From the NCBI GenBank assembly GCA_001770935.1, contig MESI01000033.1, positions 54,212-118,211 of the forward strand: a stretch of DNA of 64,000 nt, read 5' to 3'. A model generated the notes under the pieces. That model searched no databases, was not told the DNA's origin, and saw only the letters and a list, made by a program, of their open reading frames with translations. The translations under genes and the position numbers were made by a program. This document shows, one piece after another, positions 1 to 9,575 of the stretch (position 1 is its first letter; each line of letters starts with the position of its first letter). This DNA is from Burkholderiales bacterium RIFCSPLOWO2_12_FULL_61_40. GTDB lineage: Bacteria; Pseudomonadota; Gammaproteobacteria; Burkholderiales; Burkholderiaceae_C.

Positions 1-8
1 AGCAGGCG

Positions 9-1421
9 GTGCGTACACTGACATTACAGCTCTCAAGCACACTTGAAAGCATTGCCGAAGCTTTTTTTTCACTGGACCGTGATTGGCGGTTTACCTACGT
101 CAATGCTCGCGCTGAAGAGCTTTTAGGCTACTCACGCGACCAGTTGCTTGGATGTCGTATGTCGGAAAAGCTTCCAGATGTACTGGGAGGCACTTTCCAG
201 GCGGAATTTACGCGAGCAATGGAGGCAGGCGAGCCCGTGAGCTTTGAGGCCTATTACGGGCCGTCAGCAGTGGTGCGCAAATTACATCTTGTTCCGTCGG
301 ATCAGGGGCTGGCCGTGTATTTTCGCGATCTCACCGAGCCGCGCGTGCCTGAGCAGCGTTTGCAAGAGGAGCGGGAAATTCTTTTTGCCGTCGTCAACTC
401 GACCACCGATGCCATCATCGCCACGGATTTCGAGGGCCGGATCCAAATGTTCAACAAAGGAGCAGAACACATTTTTCATCGCACGTTCTCGGAAGTGCAA
501 GGCAAAATGATAGAGATGCTTTTACCAGAACGCTTCCGATCCATGCACTCACAACATAGACAGCGCTTTGCCGAAGCTCGGGGGGGCAACCGTTCCATGG
601 GCTTGGGGCTGGTGAAGGGACTTCGCGCGGATGGCCAGGAAATCGATTTGGAAGGCACGATTTCCCAAGTACGCGTGCACCGCAAGCAGTTGCTCATTAC
701 CAATTTGAAGAACGTCAGCGAACGCCTGCGGGTAAGTGCTGAAGTGGAGCAATCGCGGGCGCAGCTGTTGGAGTTGACCCAACGGCTGATGGTGCAGGAG
801 AAGACACTTGTCAAGCGCCTGGCGCAGGTTTTGCATGACCAATTGGGACAGACGGTTGCGGCCATTCGCATGGCGCATGAAACCATTGGCACTTTGTTGG
901 GCAGCACTGCACCTGCCCCGGTCGTGCGTCTTCAGGCACAGATGGGCATGCTCGTCAATCAGGCGGTTCGCCAGGTTCGCCAGGTGCTGGTGGACCTGCG
1001 TCCACCATTGCTGGAAGAACAGGGCCTTGCTGCTGCCCTGGACAACGAGTTGCGAAACCGGTCGGTCACCCACCCCCAGCTTGATATTTCCATTCACATT
1101 ACGCCGGAAACAGCCGCTCTGCGTTGGCCACCGGAGGTGGAATACGCTGCATTTATGGTGGCTCGCGAAGCACTTGAAAATGCTTTGCGGCATTCGGGAG
1201 CGTCAGCGGTATGGATCGATTTGGTGGGCTCGGGCAAGTCTTTGAGACTGGATGTAACAGATAACGGGACAGGCATCCAGGATGGAGCGATCCAGCGCAG
1301 TGGCCACATTGGTCTTTTCGATATGCGCGAACGGGCTAACGCTGTGGCCGCCTCGGTTTCGGTGGGCCCCCATAGTCCCTCTGGAACGCGCGTACGCTTT
1401 AATTGGAGGGCGGCGCCATGA
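9..1421 (+). CDS. PAS-domain sensor histidine kinase (HisKA_3, NarX/DegS-like), possibly 5'-partial
   Basis: Sensor kinase expected to phosphorylate the response regulator encoded directly downstream. Two PAS domains are visible (about residues 10-110 and 120-235), then a HisKA_3 dimerisation region with H-box LHDQLGQ (phospho-acceptor His near residue 276) and a C-terminal HATPase domain (EALENALRH, DNGTGI, GLFDMRERA). No membrane segment is seen, so sensing is probably cytoplasmic. The first start codon is GTG at base 9, but the frame is open to the window edge, so the N-terminus may be longer. The stop overlaps the next start as ATGA, which indicates translational coupling. The ligand is unknown. 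Confidence 0.9.
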   Translation: MRTLTLQLSSTLESIAEAFFSLDRDWRFTYVNARAEELLGYSRDQLLGCRMSEKLPDVLGGTFQAEFTRAMEAGEPVSFEAYYGPSAVVRKLHLVPSDQGLAVYFRDLTEPRVPEQRLQEEREILFAVVNSTTDAIIATDFEGRIQMFNKGAEHIFHRTFSEVQGKMIEMLLPERFRSMHSQHRQRFAEARGGNRSMGLGLVKGLRADGQEIDLEGTISQVRVHRKQLLITNLKNVSERLRVSAEVEQSRAQLLELTQRLMVQEKTLVKRLAQVLHDQLGQTVAAIRMAHETIGTLLGSTAPAPVVRLQAQMGMLVNQAVRQVRQVLVDLRPPLLEEQGLAAALDNELRNRSVTHPQLDISIHITPETAALRWPPEVEYAAFMVAREALENALRHSGASAVWIDLVGSGKSLRLDVTDNGTGIQDGAIQRSGHIGLFDMRERANAVAASVSVGPHSPSGTRVRFNWRAAP

Positions 1422-2092
1422 CCCGCGTGTACCTGGTGGACGACCATTCGCTGATGCGAGAGGGCTTGCGGGCTTTGCTGGAGGCACGTGGGCATAGGGT
1501 CGTAGGGGAGTCTGCTGACCCGACCCAGGCATTGGCTGACTTGATGCGCTTGCATCCCGATGTCTTGCTGCTGGATCTCCATTTGGGCGGACGTTCCGGG
1601 TTTGAGCTGCTGGCAGAGTTGCAGCGTCGGCGCTTGAGCACCCGGTGCATCGTATTGACCATGTCAGCCCAACCGCGCCATGTGGCCGAAGCCATGCGCA
1701 TGGGGGCATGCGCCTATGTGCTGAAAGGGTCTGCGGGCAGTGACCTCATGGACGCCATCCATGTCGTGATGCAGGGGAAAAAGCATTTGGGTGCTGAAGT
1801 GGCGGATCTGGCGCTTCAGATCTTTACGCAGCCTGAAGGCAATGATGATCCTTTGAGCACACTGTCACCGCGTGAGCGGCAAATTATTACCATGGTGGTC
1901 AATGGCCAGTCCAGCGCCCAAATTGGGCTGGAACTGCATTTGTCCCCCAAAACGGTTGCTACTTACCGTAGCCGTTTGATGGCCAAGTTGGGTGTAGATG
2001 ACGTTCCGGGTCTGGTACGCCTGGCTATTCGTTGCAAATTGATAGATTCCGACGATCAACGGGAAATGAACAACCGTTTTGGTGATCTTTGA
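1418..2092 (+). CDS. NarL/LuxR-family response regulator
   Basis: DNA-binding response regulator, partner of the upstream kinase. The receiver domain (about residues 1-120) has acidic residues in VYLVDDHS and the phospho-acceptor Asp in VLLLDLHLGG. The C-terminal LuxR-type helix-turn-helix (SPRERQIITMVVNG, LSPKTVATYRSRL) spans about 145-205. I chose ATG 1418 over TTG 1403 because GGAGGG at 1405-1410 is well placed as a ribosome binding site and the ATG overlaps the kinase stop in an ATGA junction. Length (224 aa) is normal for the family. Target genes cannot be told from the sequence. Confidence 0.92.
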   Translation: MTRVYLVDDHSLMREGLRALLEARGHRVVGESADPTQALADLMRLHPDVLLLDLHLGGRSGFELLAELQRRRLSTRCIVLTMSAQPRHVAEAMRMGACAYVLKGSAGSDLMDAIHVVMQGKKHLGAEVADLALQIFTQPEGNDDPLSTLSPRERQIITMVVNGQSSAQIGLELHLSPKTVATYRSRLMAKLGVDDVPGLVRLAIRCKLIDSDDQREMNNRFGDL

Positions 2093-2226
2093 TGGATTTG
2101 TCCATGGCTGCCCGCACGTTGCGTCAAGATCTCCCTACAGACGCAAAGTCAGGCAGCGCATAAAGTTGGTCTCAGGGATTGGCTTTGACGCCCACCGGGC
2201 GCGGCTTCCGTCAAGAGAGCAACACC

Positions 2227-2985
2227 ATGATGAACGTCCAAGCAGTATCGAGTGCAGCCCGCTGGCGGCCTCCTGTCCATCAGCCTACTTTGAAGCTGGA
2301 ACGCGATGAACGTTGGTCGGATTTCCAGGAAGTATTGAATTTATTGCGGTTTGATGGCCAAGTGCATGGCTTGAACAACGATTACCAGTTCAGGCGCCGC
2401 CGCCTGAAAGCGGGTCAGTCGGCACTCACCATGACCCAGCCGTTTGATGGACTCTACGTGGTTCGGTTGGGTTCACTCAAGACTTCGATGACCCATGTGG
2501 ATGGATCTGAACATGTGCTTGCATTTCCCATGCGAGGGGATCTGCTGGGTTTTGATGGGGTCTGCAAAAACAAATATGCGAGCGATGTGGTGGCATTGAC
2601 AGATTGCGATTTGATCAAAATACCAGCAGCGGAATTGTTTTCGCCAGGCCGGGGCTGTAACGACATCGAGCGCATGGCCTACTGGGCCATCAGTCGGGAA
2701 ATTGTTCGTGAGCAAGCGACCTATGCCGCTTTCCATTCCACAAAATCCGAGGCGCGGGTCGCGCGATTCCTGAGAATTCAGTCGGAGCGTTTCACTGCCA
2801 TGGGTTATTCACCCAATCGGTTTACCTTGCCGATGACCCGGCGAGATATCGGTAACCATCTCAATGTGACACTGGAAACGGTCAGTCGCGCCTTTTCTGC
2901 ATTGGACAACCTGGGAATTATTGCCGTTGAACGGCGTGAAATCAGGATTTTGTCGCTGGACGCACTGCGCAATTTCGAAAGCTAG
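2227..2985 (+). CDS. Crp/Fnr-family transcriptional regulator
   Basis: Transcription factor with an N-terminal cyclic-nucleotide-binding-like beta-roll (about residues 40-150; VVRLGSLKTSMTHVDG, GDLLGFDG) and a C-terminal winged helix (LPMTRRDIGNHLNV, recognition helix ETVSRAFSAL). The E-xx-SR pattern in the recognition helix is Fnr-like and suggests a TTGAT-type half-site. The N-terminal cysteine cluster that ligates the Fe-S centre of true Fnr is absent, so oxygen sensing through a cluster is unlikely. ATG 2227 (or 2230) follows a purine-rich AGAGAG site and is preferred to TTG 2179. A universal stress protein gene follows after 5 bp, so the two are probably co-transcribed. Confidence 0.88.
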   Translation: MMNVQAVSSAARWRPPVHQPTLKLERDERWSDFQEVLNLLRFDGQVHGLNNDYQFRRRRLKAGQSALTMTQPFDGLYVVRLGSLKTSMTHVDGSEHVLAFPMRGDLLGFDGVCKNKYASDVVALTDCDLIKIPAAELFSPGRGCNDIERMAYWAISREIVREQATYAAFHSTKSEARVARFLRIQSERFTAMGYSPNRFTLPMTRRDIGNHLNVTLETVSRAFSALDNLGIIAVERREIRILSLDALRNFES

Positions 2986-2990
2986 GCGGC

Positions 2991-3536
2991 ATGGCCTCCA
3001 GCAATGTGCGGCTCTTTCAAAAGAACGATTCCCTGTTTGACAGCATTTTGGTTCCTACAGACGGATCGGCCTTGTCCATTGCTGCTGCGCTTAAGGCCGT
3101 AGTGTTCGCCAAGCGGGTGGATGCTCGTATGGTTGTTTATCACTCAATACCTGCGTACCAGTACCCTGTGTACGTAGGGGGAATGCCTTATGAATACCCC
3201 TCTGAGGCCGAGTATGAAACGCAGTGTAAAAGCGTTGCCGATCGCTATTTGAGCTTGATTGCAGATGCCGCCGCTGCACAGGGTGTGACGGTGGTCAAAC
3301 GAATGGAGTTCAATGGAAATCCGGCACAAGCCATTGTGGAGATGGCAAAACGCGAAGGCTGTAGTTTGATTTTTATGGGGTCACACGGCCGTAGCGGGTT
3401 GTCCAGAATTTTTCTTGGCAACACCGCTTTCAAGACATTGACGCTGGCGCACATGCCCGTGTTGGTGGACCGTTGCACACCCGATGAAATATCGCAGGCG
3501 GAGGAGTTGATGCACCGCAGTGCGATTGAACCATGA
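2991..3536 (+). CDS. Universal stress protein (UspA family)
   Basis: Single-domain Usp protein of 181 aa, adenine-nucleotide-binding alpha/beta fold. The start of the fold (SILVPTDGSALS) and the C-terminal nucleotide loop GSHGRSGLSRIFLGN are clear. The loop fits G-2X-G-9X-G, but Asn stands where ATP-binding members usually have Ser or Thr, so ATP binding may be altered. The gene follows the Crp/Fnr regulator by 5 bp, an arrangement that fits a redox or stress regulon. The ~20-residue N-terminal extension before the fold has no recognised role. Confidence 0.9.
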   Translation: MASSNVRLFQKNDSLFDSILVPTDGSALSIAAALKAVVFAKRVDARMVVYHSIPAYQYPVYVGGMPYEYPSEAEYETQCKSVADRYLSLIADAAAAQGVTVVKRMEFNGNPAQAIVEMAKREGCSLIFMGSHGRSGLSRIFLGNTAFKTLTLAHMPVLVDRCTPDEISQAEELMHRSAIEP

Positions 3537-3647
3537 TGAGTCAGCACCTGGATGGTTCTTTTGCGATCTGTCACGATGCAAGAGGGAACACTAACGACAG
3601 TCAGAGCCAATAAATATTGCCCGGTTGGGCGGTGTATAGGGGGTTGA

Positions 3648-6278
3648 TTGAGTTACAAAAAAGCGGGGTCTGCGCATGCGCCATTTGCTGTGGTGGGCAT
3701 AGGCGCGTCGGCTGGCGGCTTGGCGGCGTTGGAACAATTTTTATCGAACGTACCTGCGGGCAGTGGTATGGCCTACGTCATCGTGCAACATGCTGCAGCC
3801 CATCGCAAGGGCATGCTGGTTGAATTGCTACAACGTCGCACGACCATGCCGACCGTTGAGGTAAAAGATCAAATGCAGGCCGAATCCGACCACGTCTATG
3901 TGATTCCACCAGGTCGCGATCTTTCCATATTGCATGGCGTATTGCATCTGCTGGAAACAGCTGAGCCACACGGTTTGCGGCTGCCGATTGATTTTTTCTT
4001 CAAATCGCTGGCCGATGACGCGCAACAAAAAAGCATTGGTGTGATTTTGTCTGGCATGGGTTCCGATGGAACCCAAGGGTTGCGAGCCATTCGGCTTGCC
4101 GCTGGTGCATGTTTTGTGCAGAAACCCGATGACGCTCAATTTGACAATATGCCGCGTAGCGCCATTGACGCCGGTTTAGCCGATGTCATCGCCCCCGCGA
4201 ATGCGTTGCCGCGGATCATTCTGGATTATGTCAACCGGCTTCCACACGGTCTCCCCGGTGAAATCAAGACTGAATCTGATCCCACAGACCCCGGGTTTCT
4301 GGACAAGGTTATTCTTCTGATGCGAGCCCAATCCGGTCATGATTTCTCGCCGTACAGAAAAAGCACCATTGCACGGCGTGTTGAGCGGCGCATGGGCCTG
4401 CACCAGTTGTCCAGAGCGAACGACTACCTGCGTTATTTGCGTGAAAGCCCTAATGAGTCTGAGGTTCTGTTCAGTGAATTGCTGATTGGTGTCACCCGCT
4501 TCTTTCGAGATGCCATGGTGTGGGAACAACTCAAATCCAAGGTAATTCCTGCGTTGTTGACCAGTCATCCCGAGGGTGCCGACCTGCGCGCTTGGGTGCC
4601 AGGTTGCTCAACTGGAGAAGAAGCCTTTTCTTTGGCTATTGTTTTCAGGGAAGCCATGGAGGAAACCGCTTTAACCCGGAAATTTTCCTTGCAGATATTC
4701 GCCTCTGATTTGGACAAGGAATCCGTCGCCGTCGGCCGTGCTGGTGTTTATCCCCAAAGCGTTGCACATGACGTTTCGGAGCAGCGATTGAACCGATTTT
4801 TTGTAGTAGACCCAGGGGGGTACCGGGTCTGTGACGAAATTCGTGAAACGGTGGTCTTTGCCGAACAGAACATCATTGTTGCCCCGCCTTTTATCAAAAT
4901 AGATATCCTGAGTTGCCGCAATCTGCTGATCTACTTTGAACCGGCGTTGCAGGAAAAGCTGTTGCAGCTGTTCCATTACAGCCTTAATCCTGGTGGATAT
5001 TTGGTGTTGGGGAGTGCTGAATCCATGGGTTCGGTTGGCAAGCTGTTTTCTCCTTTGGACGAGGATTTAAGGATATTTTGGCGATTAGAAACTTCAACGC
5101 GCTTGTTGCCGGTTGATTTTCCGGCGGCTTTTGTGCGCGCGCCTTCCCAGCAAGGGCGTGCTGTATGGATGCACGCGGACGAATTGTCTGGCCCACCCAA
5201 CTTGGGGCCCATGGTGGAAAAATTGGTATTGCAACGCTATGCACCTGCTGCAGTTCTGGTGAGCGAGCAGGGTGAAACACGCTATTTTTGTGGCAATACC
5301 GGCAAATACCTGGAGCCACCCGCAGGCCAGCCCAATTGGGATTTGATCGCCATGGCCCGCGATGGACTCAAGCAGGGATTGAGTGAAATTTTTTATCGGG
5401 CTGTCCGAGAAAAAACCATGAAGACGCTCAAGAAAATCAAAGTAGTCTGGAATGGATGCAGGCAGTACGTCGATATTCTCGTGCAGCCCTTGGGTGAACC
5501 GGCTGCTTTGGCGGGAATGCTTTTGGTGGTTTTCTACGATGTGCAGGCACCTCGCCGCAAAAAATCATATAACCCAATGGTGGTTGCGAAAGAAGAGTCC
5601 GCACAGGTAGAAGCTTTGGAGCAAGATCTGGAGCATGCCCGTGAGGAGGCCAGATCCACGCGAGAGGAAATGCAGACCACACAAGAGGAATTGAAATCCA
5701 CCAATGAAGAGTTGCAGTCCACCAATGAAGAGCTGCAGTCCACCAATGAGGAACTGACTACGTCCAAGGAGGAAATTCAGTCGATGAACGAGGAGTTGCA
5801 GACCATTAACCATGAGCTGCAGGCGAAAGTAAACGAGTTATCGCGGGCCAACAACGACATGAAAAACCTGCTCGACAGCACAGAAATTGCGACCCTGTTC
5901 CTGGATGAATCGCTCAACGTTCGGCGTTTCACGCCCCAGACCACCCGCATTATCAAACTGATACCGGGAGATGCCGGTCGGCCGATTGCCGACATTGTGA
6001 ACGATTTGGTCTACCCCGACATGCTGCAACATGCCAGGGATGTATTGCGCACGCTGCTGTTCAAGGAGGTGGATGCTCCCACAGTAGACGGGCGATGGTT
6101 CAAGGTACGAATCATGCCCTACCGTACGCAGGATAACCATATTGATGGTTTGGTCATTACGTTTTCGGATATTACCGTGAGTAAAAAATTGGAAGTTGAA
6201 TTGCGCGCCAGCCAGAGCAAACCTCAGGTCCAGGCGGAAGGCTCAAAACCGCCCGCTTTTACATATGGGCTATCGTAA
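3648..6278 (+). CDS. CheB-CheR-PAS fusion (chemotaxis-type methylesterase/methyltransferase sensor)
   Basis: Large fusion protein (876 aa). The N-terminal CheB methylesterase domain (about 12-200) retains the catalytic Ser in GIGASAGG, His in VQHAAAH and Asp in GMGSDGT. The CheR methyltransferase domain (about 215-480) has TRFFRD, PGCSTGEEAFSLA and the NLLIYF segment. A coiled coil of TNEELQS-type heptads (about 650-735) leads to a PAS domain (about 740-850). No kinase or cyclase is present in this polypeptide, so it probably signals through the diguanylate cyclase gene that overlaps its 3' end by 14 bp. The start is TTG 3648 behind AGGGGG. It is not in a chemotaxis operon, so the methylation target is unknown. 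Confidence 0.92.
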   Translation: MSYKKAGSAHAPFAVVGIGASAGGLAALEQFLSNVPAGSGMAYVIVQHAAAHRKGMLVELLQRRTTMPTVEVKDQMQAESDHVYVIPPGRDLSILHGVLHLLETAEPHGLRLPIDFFFKSLADDAQQKSIGVILSGMGSDGTQGLRAIRLAAGACFVQKPDDAQFDNMPRSAIDAGLADVIAPANALPRIILDYVNRLPHGLPGEIKTESDPTDPGFLDKVILLMRAQSGHDFSPYRKSTIARRVERRMGLHQLSRANDYLRYLRESPNESEVLFSELLIGVTRFFRDAMVWEQLKSKVIPALLTSHPEGADLRAWVPGCSTGEEAFSLAIVFREAMEETALTRKFSLQIFASDLDKESVAVGRAGVYPQSVAHDVSEQRLNRFFVVDPGGYRVCDEIRETVVFAEQNIIVAPPFIKIDILSCRNLLIYFEPALQEKLLQLFHYSLNPGGYLVLGSAESMGSVGKLFSPLDEDLRIFWRLETSTRLLPVDFPAAFVRAPSQQGRAVWMHADELSGPPNLGPMVEKLVLQRYAPAAVLVSEQGETRYFCGNTGKYLEPPAGQPNWDLIAMARDGLKQGLSEIFYRAVREKTMKTLKKIKVVWNGCRQYVDILVQPLGEPAALAGMLLVVFYDVQAPRRKKSYNPMVVAKEESAQVEALEQDLEHAREEARSTREEMQTTQEELKSTNEELQSTNEELQSTNEELTTSKEEIQSMNEELQTINHELQAKVNELSRANNDMKNLLDSTEIATLFLDESLNVRRFTPQTTRIIKLIPGDAGRPIADIVNDLVYPDMLQHARDVLRTLLFKEVDAPTVDGRWFKVRIMPYRTQDNHIDGLVITFSDITVSKKLEVELRASQSKPQVQAEGSKPPAFTYGLS

Positions 6279-8115
6279 AAACCCGCTCGGCCTGGAAGAA
6301 TTGCGGCGGCTGGCCCGGGAACGGTTTTTGCGTCGGGTCACTGATATCAACACTGCTTTGACTTTGCCAGAAGCACAGCACCTATTTGAAGAGCTGGAAA
6401 TTCACCAGATTGAGTTGGAGCTTCAAAACGAACATTTGAATCATGCCAGGGCTCAATTGGAAACTGCGCTCAGCGAAAGCAGTGAGTTGTATGACTTTGC
6501 GCCTGTAGGCATTGTGTCGCTAGATTCTGCCGGATCTATTACGAAATTGAATCTGGCGGGTGCCAGTTTGCTGGGTGGGGAGCGTGTTCGGCTGTTGGGC
6601 AGCAAATTGGGTTTGTACGTGGCTGCCCCAGACCGTCCTGCATTCAATCAGATATTGGAGCGCGCCAAGCCACCCGGCGAGGTGCAGACGGGTGAGGTCG
6701 CGCTGGAAAGAAATGGGCAAACCGCCACCCATGTGCAGGTCAGTGTTTCGGCTCTGCCCGGCGCTTCGGGCTGGCAGCTTGTTCTGGTGAACACGACAGA
6801 ACGCCGAGACGCCGAGGAAAAACTGCGGATAAGCGAGGAGCGCTGGAAATTGGCGTTGGAGGCTGCGGGGGACGGTGTTTGGGACTGGTCTGTGCAAACG
6901 GGTGAAGTATTGTTTTCCAAACGTTTCGGGGAGCTCTTCGGATTTTCCGAACAGGAGTATGGCCATCACATTGAGAATTGGAGTTCCCGCATTCATCCAG
7001 ACGATAAGGCCCGTGTGTTGGCGGATATGCAGGCCCATTTGAGTGGTGTAGCAGCCAACTTTGCCAGCGAATACCGGGGGCAGTGCAAGAATGGAAGCTG
7101 GAAATGGGTTCTTTCCCGCGGTGCAGTTGTCAGCCGTACCGAAGACGCGAAACCATTGCGCATGATTGGTACGCATGTTGATATCACGGGCAAAAAGCAG
7201 GCGGAAGAAGAGTTGCTTGCCGCAGCCCGGTTTCAGCAGGCTGTGTTTGACTCGCTGGCTGCCCAAATTGCAGTGTTGGACCGCCACGGCACAGTCATTC
7301 AAACGAATGCAGTTTGGCGTAAATATGCGTTGGACAACGGTTTGGCGGAATCTCCTTACTTCTTTGGGGGCAACTTTCTGGAAATACTGGATCGCATGAC
7401 CGGACACGATCAGAAGACAACGCAGGCTGCGTCTGCAGGCATTGCTTCGGTTGTGACCGGCGGCGCCTCCAGTTTTCAGTTCGTGCAGCCTTTTTTTACG
7501 CCCCTGGATGCACGCTGGTTCATGATGCGGGTGATGCCCGTGCATGATATTTCGGAGCGCGTTGTGGTCAGCCTGGAGGATGTTACTGAACTCAAGGCGG
7601 CCGAATTGGCCAGCCAGACACTTGCCAACACCGACGTACTGACAGGCGCCTTGAGTCGGCGCAATTTTTTGAATCTTGCTGAACAAGAGTTGGCGCGGTC
7701 AACGCGCTATGAGTTGCCGCTGATGGTGCTGATGCTGGATCTGGACCATTTCAAGCGCATCAATGACCACTATGGGCATGCAGCGGGCGACGCAGTTCTT
7801 GTGTCGTTTGTTAAGACCGTGAAGGACGTTTTGCGGGAATCTGACCTCATAGGGCGCATTGGCGGGGAAGAGTTTGCCGTGCTGCTACCCAACACCAGTC
7901 TGGAAGGGGGGCGAGCATTGGCACAGCGGATCATTGAACGTGTTCGCGCCAATCCGGTGGACGTGGCCGGGGAATGCATTGCCTATACGGTGAGTGTCGG
8001 TGCTGGGTGTCTGTCTTCGGAGACATCCTTTTCCGGCTTGCTGGGTGTGGCGGATACCGCACTTTATCGGGCCAAGAATGGGGGCCGGGATCGTCTGGAG
8101 GTTGCACCGCAATAG
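6265..8115 (+). CDS. Diguanylate cyclase with three PAS domains
   Basis: Makes cyclic di-GMP from two GTP. Three PAS domains lie at about 70-185, 190-310 and 320-440. The C-terminal GGDEF domain has substrate motif DLDHFKRINDHYGH and active site GGEEF near residue 532. An RxxD motif (RESD) sits five residues before GGEEF, matching the allosteric I-site for product inhibition. No EAL domain follows, so this is a cyclase only. ATG 6265 overlaps the CheB-CheR stop at 6278, and TTG 6196 is a less likely start. Co-expression suggests that the CheB/CheR-PAS protein and this cyclase form one signalling unit. Confidence 0.92.
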   Translation: MGYRKNPLGLEELRRLARERFLRRVTDINTALTLPEAQHLFEELEIHQIELELQNEHLNHARAQLETALSESSELYDFAPVGIVSLDSAGSITKLNLAGASLLGGERVRLLGSKLGLYVAAPDRPAFNQILERAKPPGEVQTGEVALERNGQTATHVQVSVSALPGASGWQLVLVNTTERRDAEEKLRISEERWKLALEAAGDGVWDWSVQTGEVLFSKRFGELFGFSEQEYGHHIENWSSRIHPDDKARVLADMQAHLSGVAANFASEYRGQCKNGSWKWVLSRGAVVSRTEDAKPLRMIGTHVDITGKKQAEEELLAAARFQQAVFDSLAAQIAVLDRHGTVIQTNAVWRKYALDNGLAESPYFFGGNFLEILDRMTGHDQKTTQAASAGIASVVTGGASSFQFVQPFFTPLDARWFMMRVMPVHDISERVVVSLEDVTELKAAELASQTLANTDVLTGALSRRNFLNLAEQELARSTRYELPLMVLMLDLDHFKRINDHYGHAAGDAVLVSFVKTVKDVLRESDLIGRIGGEEFAVLLPNTSLEGGRALAQRIIERVRANPVDVAGECIAYTVSVGAGCLSSETSFSGLLGVADTALYRAKNGGRDRLEVAPQ

Positions 8116-8241
8116 GTTTTGAACGCTGGTTTGCCTTGTCAAAAATCAATGTGATGCGCTGGGCTACAACAGAAGATGGGCAGAAAACACCATTCGTTGT
8201 TTTGAACGAAAGTGCAAAGTGGCAAAACCGCAAGCAGTTCA

Positions 8242-9555
8242 ATGACCAATTCACGTGCATCAGGTGCCAAAAGAATTTGGCACCACACACTTCGGAGAGC
8301 ATTTTCCTTCTTTCCGCGTCCGCTTCGGTTTGCCGTGTACCGGTCTTTTGTAGATTGCGACCCCACACCTGACAAACGCGTGGTCCTCAAGATTGCCGAA
8401 TCCAGGGAAGAGCTGGAAGCCTGTTTCAGGCTTTTGCATGATGCTTACGTGGGAAGTGGTTTCATGCAGCCCCATCCTTCTGGTATGCGCATCACGATTT
8501 ACCACGCGTTGCCCACGACGACCACACTGTGTGCCAAATTCGACGGGGAGGTGGTGGGAACCATATCCCTGATCCGCGAAAGTGTTTTCGGGTTTCCCTT
8601 GCAGTCCATTTTTGATTTGCATGAAATTCGGGAAACCAAGGGACGGCTCGCCGAGGTGTCCGCGCTTGCGGTGCATCCGAGATTCAGAAACACGGGGGGA
8701 TCCATCCTGTTTCCGCTCATGAAGTTCATGTATGAATATTGCACCACGTTCTTTGATACGCGCCATCTGGTGATTGCTGTCAATCCGAACCGGATTGAAC
8801 TGTACGAGTCTCTTTTGCTTTTTGAGCGGCTGACAGAAAATCAGGTGGAAAAATATGATTTTGCCAACGGTGCACCGGCGGTAGGTGCTTCGGTGGATTT
8901 GCACGTCGCTCCAGGCTTGATGAAACGTTTGTACCGGGGAAAACCGGTACGCAAGAACCTGTACATCTATTTTTTGCGTACCGAATTGCCCAATATTGTG
9001 ATGCCGAGTCGGCGGTACTTCAGCACCAATGACCCGGTCATGACACCGGATTTGCTTGACTATTTTTTCAACCAATGCACCCAGACCTTTCAAGGCTTGG
9101 CGGACAGGGAAAGAGGCTTGCTGCACTCGATTTATGATCTTCCGAAATATACGGCGGTGTTGCCGACGGTTTTTTCCGAGTCGGATTTTCGGCGCCACCA
9201 CCGCGCACACGAACGGTATTCGCTGAAGTGTCCCGGCAGTTTTTCCATCACACACCCGGATAAAACCGAGGTTCATGCCATCCAGGTGGTGGAGTTTTCG
9301 GATGATGGCTTCTTGGCGAATTCAAAAAATCCATTGTCCGCCAACGTATGGGGTGAAGCACGTATTCGGCTGGGAAGCGAAGAGACATCGGTCATCAAGG
9401 CTTCGGTGGTACGCGGAAAGCACAAAGGTACTTTCGGGTTTTATGGCTTTCGGGTGGCCGAACCCGACTTGCCCTGGCGTAAGCTGGTTGGGGTGCTCAA
9501 GGCTGGCGCCACCCACGAAGATCTGGAAAATGCGAGTCGGTTCTTGCCGGAATAA
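8242..9555 (+). CDS. FeeM-like N-acyltransferase fused to a PilZ-like domain
   Basis: 437 aa. The N-terminal half (about 45-290) resembles the GNAT-like N-acyl amino acid synthase/autoinducer synthase fold seen in FeeM and in exosortase-associated acyltransferases (VVGTISLIRES, EVSALAVHPRFRN, NPNRIELYESL). The C-terminal part (about 310-425) looks like a PilZ c-di-GMP receptor: arginine-rich RRHHRAHER followed by VVEFSDDGF, close to RxxxR...(D/N)xSxxG but with Glu in place of the first Asp/Asn. The assignment is inferred from motifs. ATG 8242 is preferred over GTG 8212. The gene is convergent with prsT, from which a MITE-like repeat separates it. It could make an N-acyl product under c-di-GMP control. 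Confidence 0.7.
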   Translation: MTNSRASGAKRIWHHTLRRAFSFFPRPLRFAVYRSFVDCDPTPDKRVVLKIAESREELEACFRLLHDAYVGSGFMQPHPSGMRITIYHALPTTTTLCAKFDGEVVGTISLIRESVFGFPLQSIFDLHEIRETKGRLAEVSALAVHPRFRNTGGSILFPLMKFMYEYCTTFFDTRHLVIAVNPNRIELYESLLLFERLTENQVEKYDFANGAPAVGASVDLHVAPGLMKRLYRGKPVRKNLYIYFLRTELPNIVMPSRRYFSTNDPVMTPDLLDYFFNQCTQTFQGLADRERGLLHSIYDLPKYTAVLPTVFSESDFRRHHRAHERYSLKCPGSFSITHPDKTEVHAIQVVEFSDDGFLANSKNPLSANVWGEARIRLGSEETSVIKASVVRGKHKGTFGFYGFRVAEPDLPWRKLVGVLKAGATHEDLENASRFLPE

Positions 9556-9575
9556 ACGGTTCTGGCTGGCGTTTT

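Noticed and set aside
6520..7686. Antisense open frame of 388 codons within the diguanylate cyclase gene
   Set aside because: No recognisable protein pattern; fully explained as the complement of the PAS-GGDEF gene.
8270..8295. TGGCAC resembling a sigma-54 -24 element
   Set aside because: No TTGC at the right spacing, and the site is inside the acyltransferase coding region.
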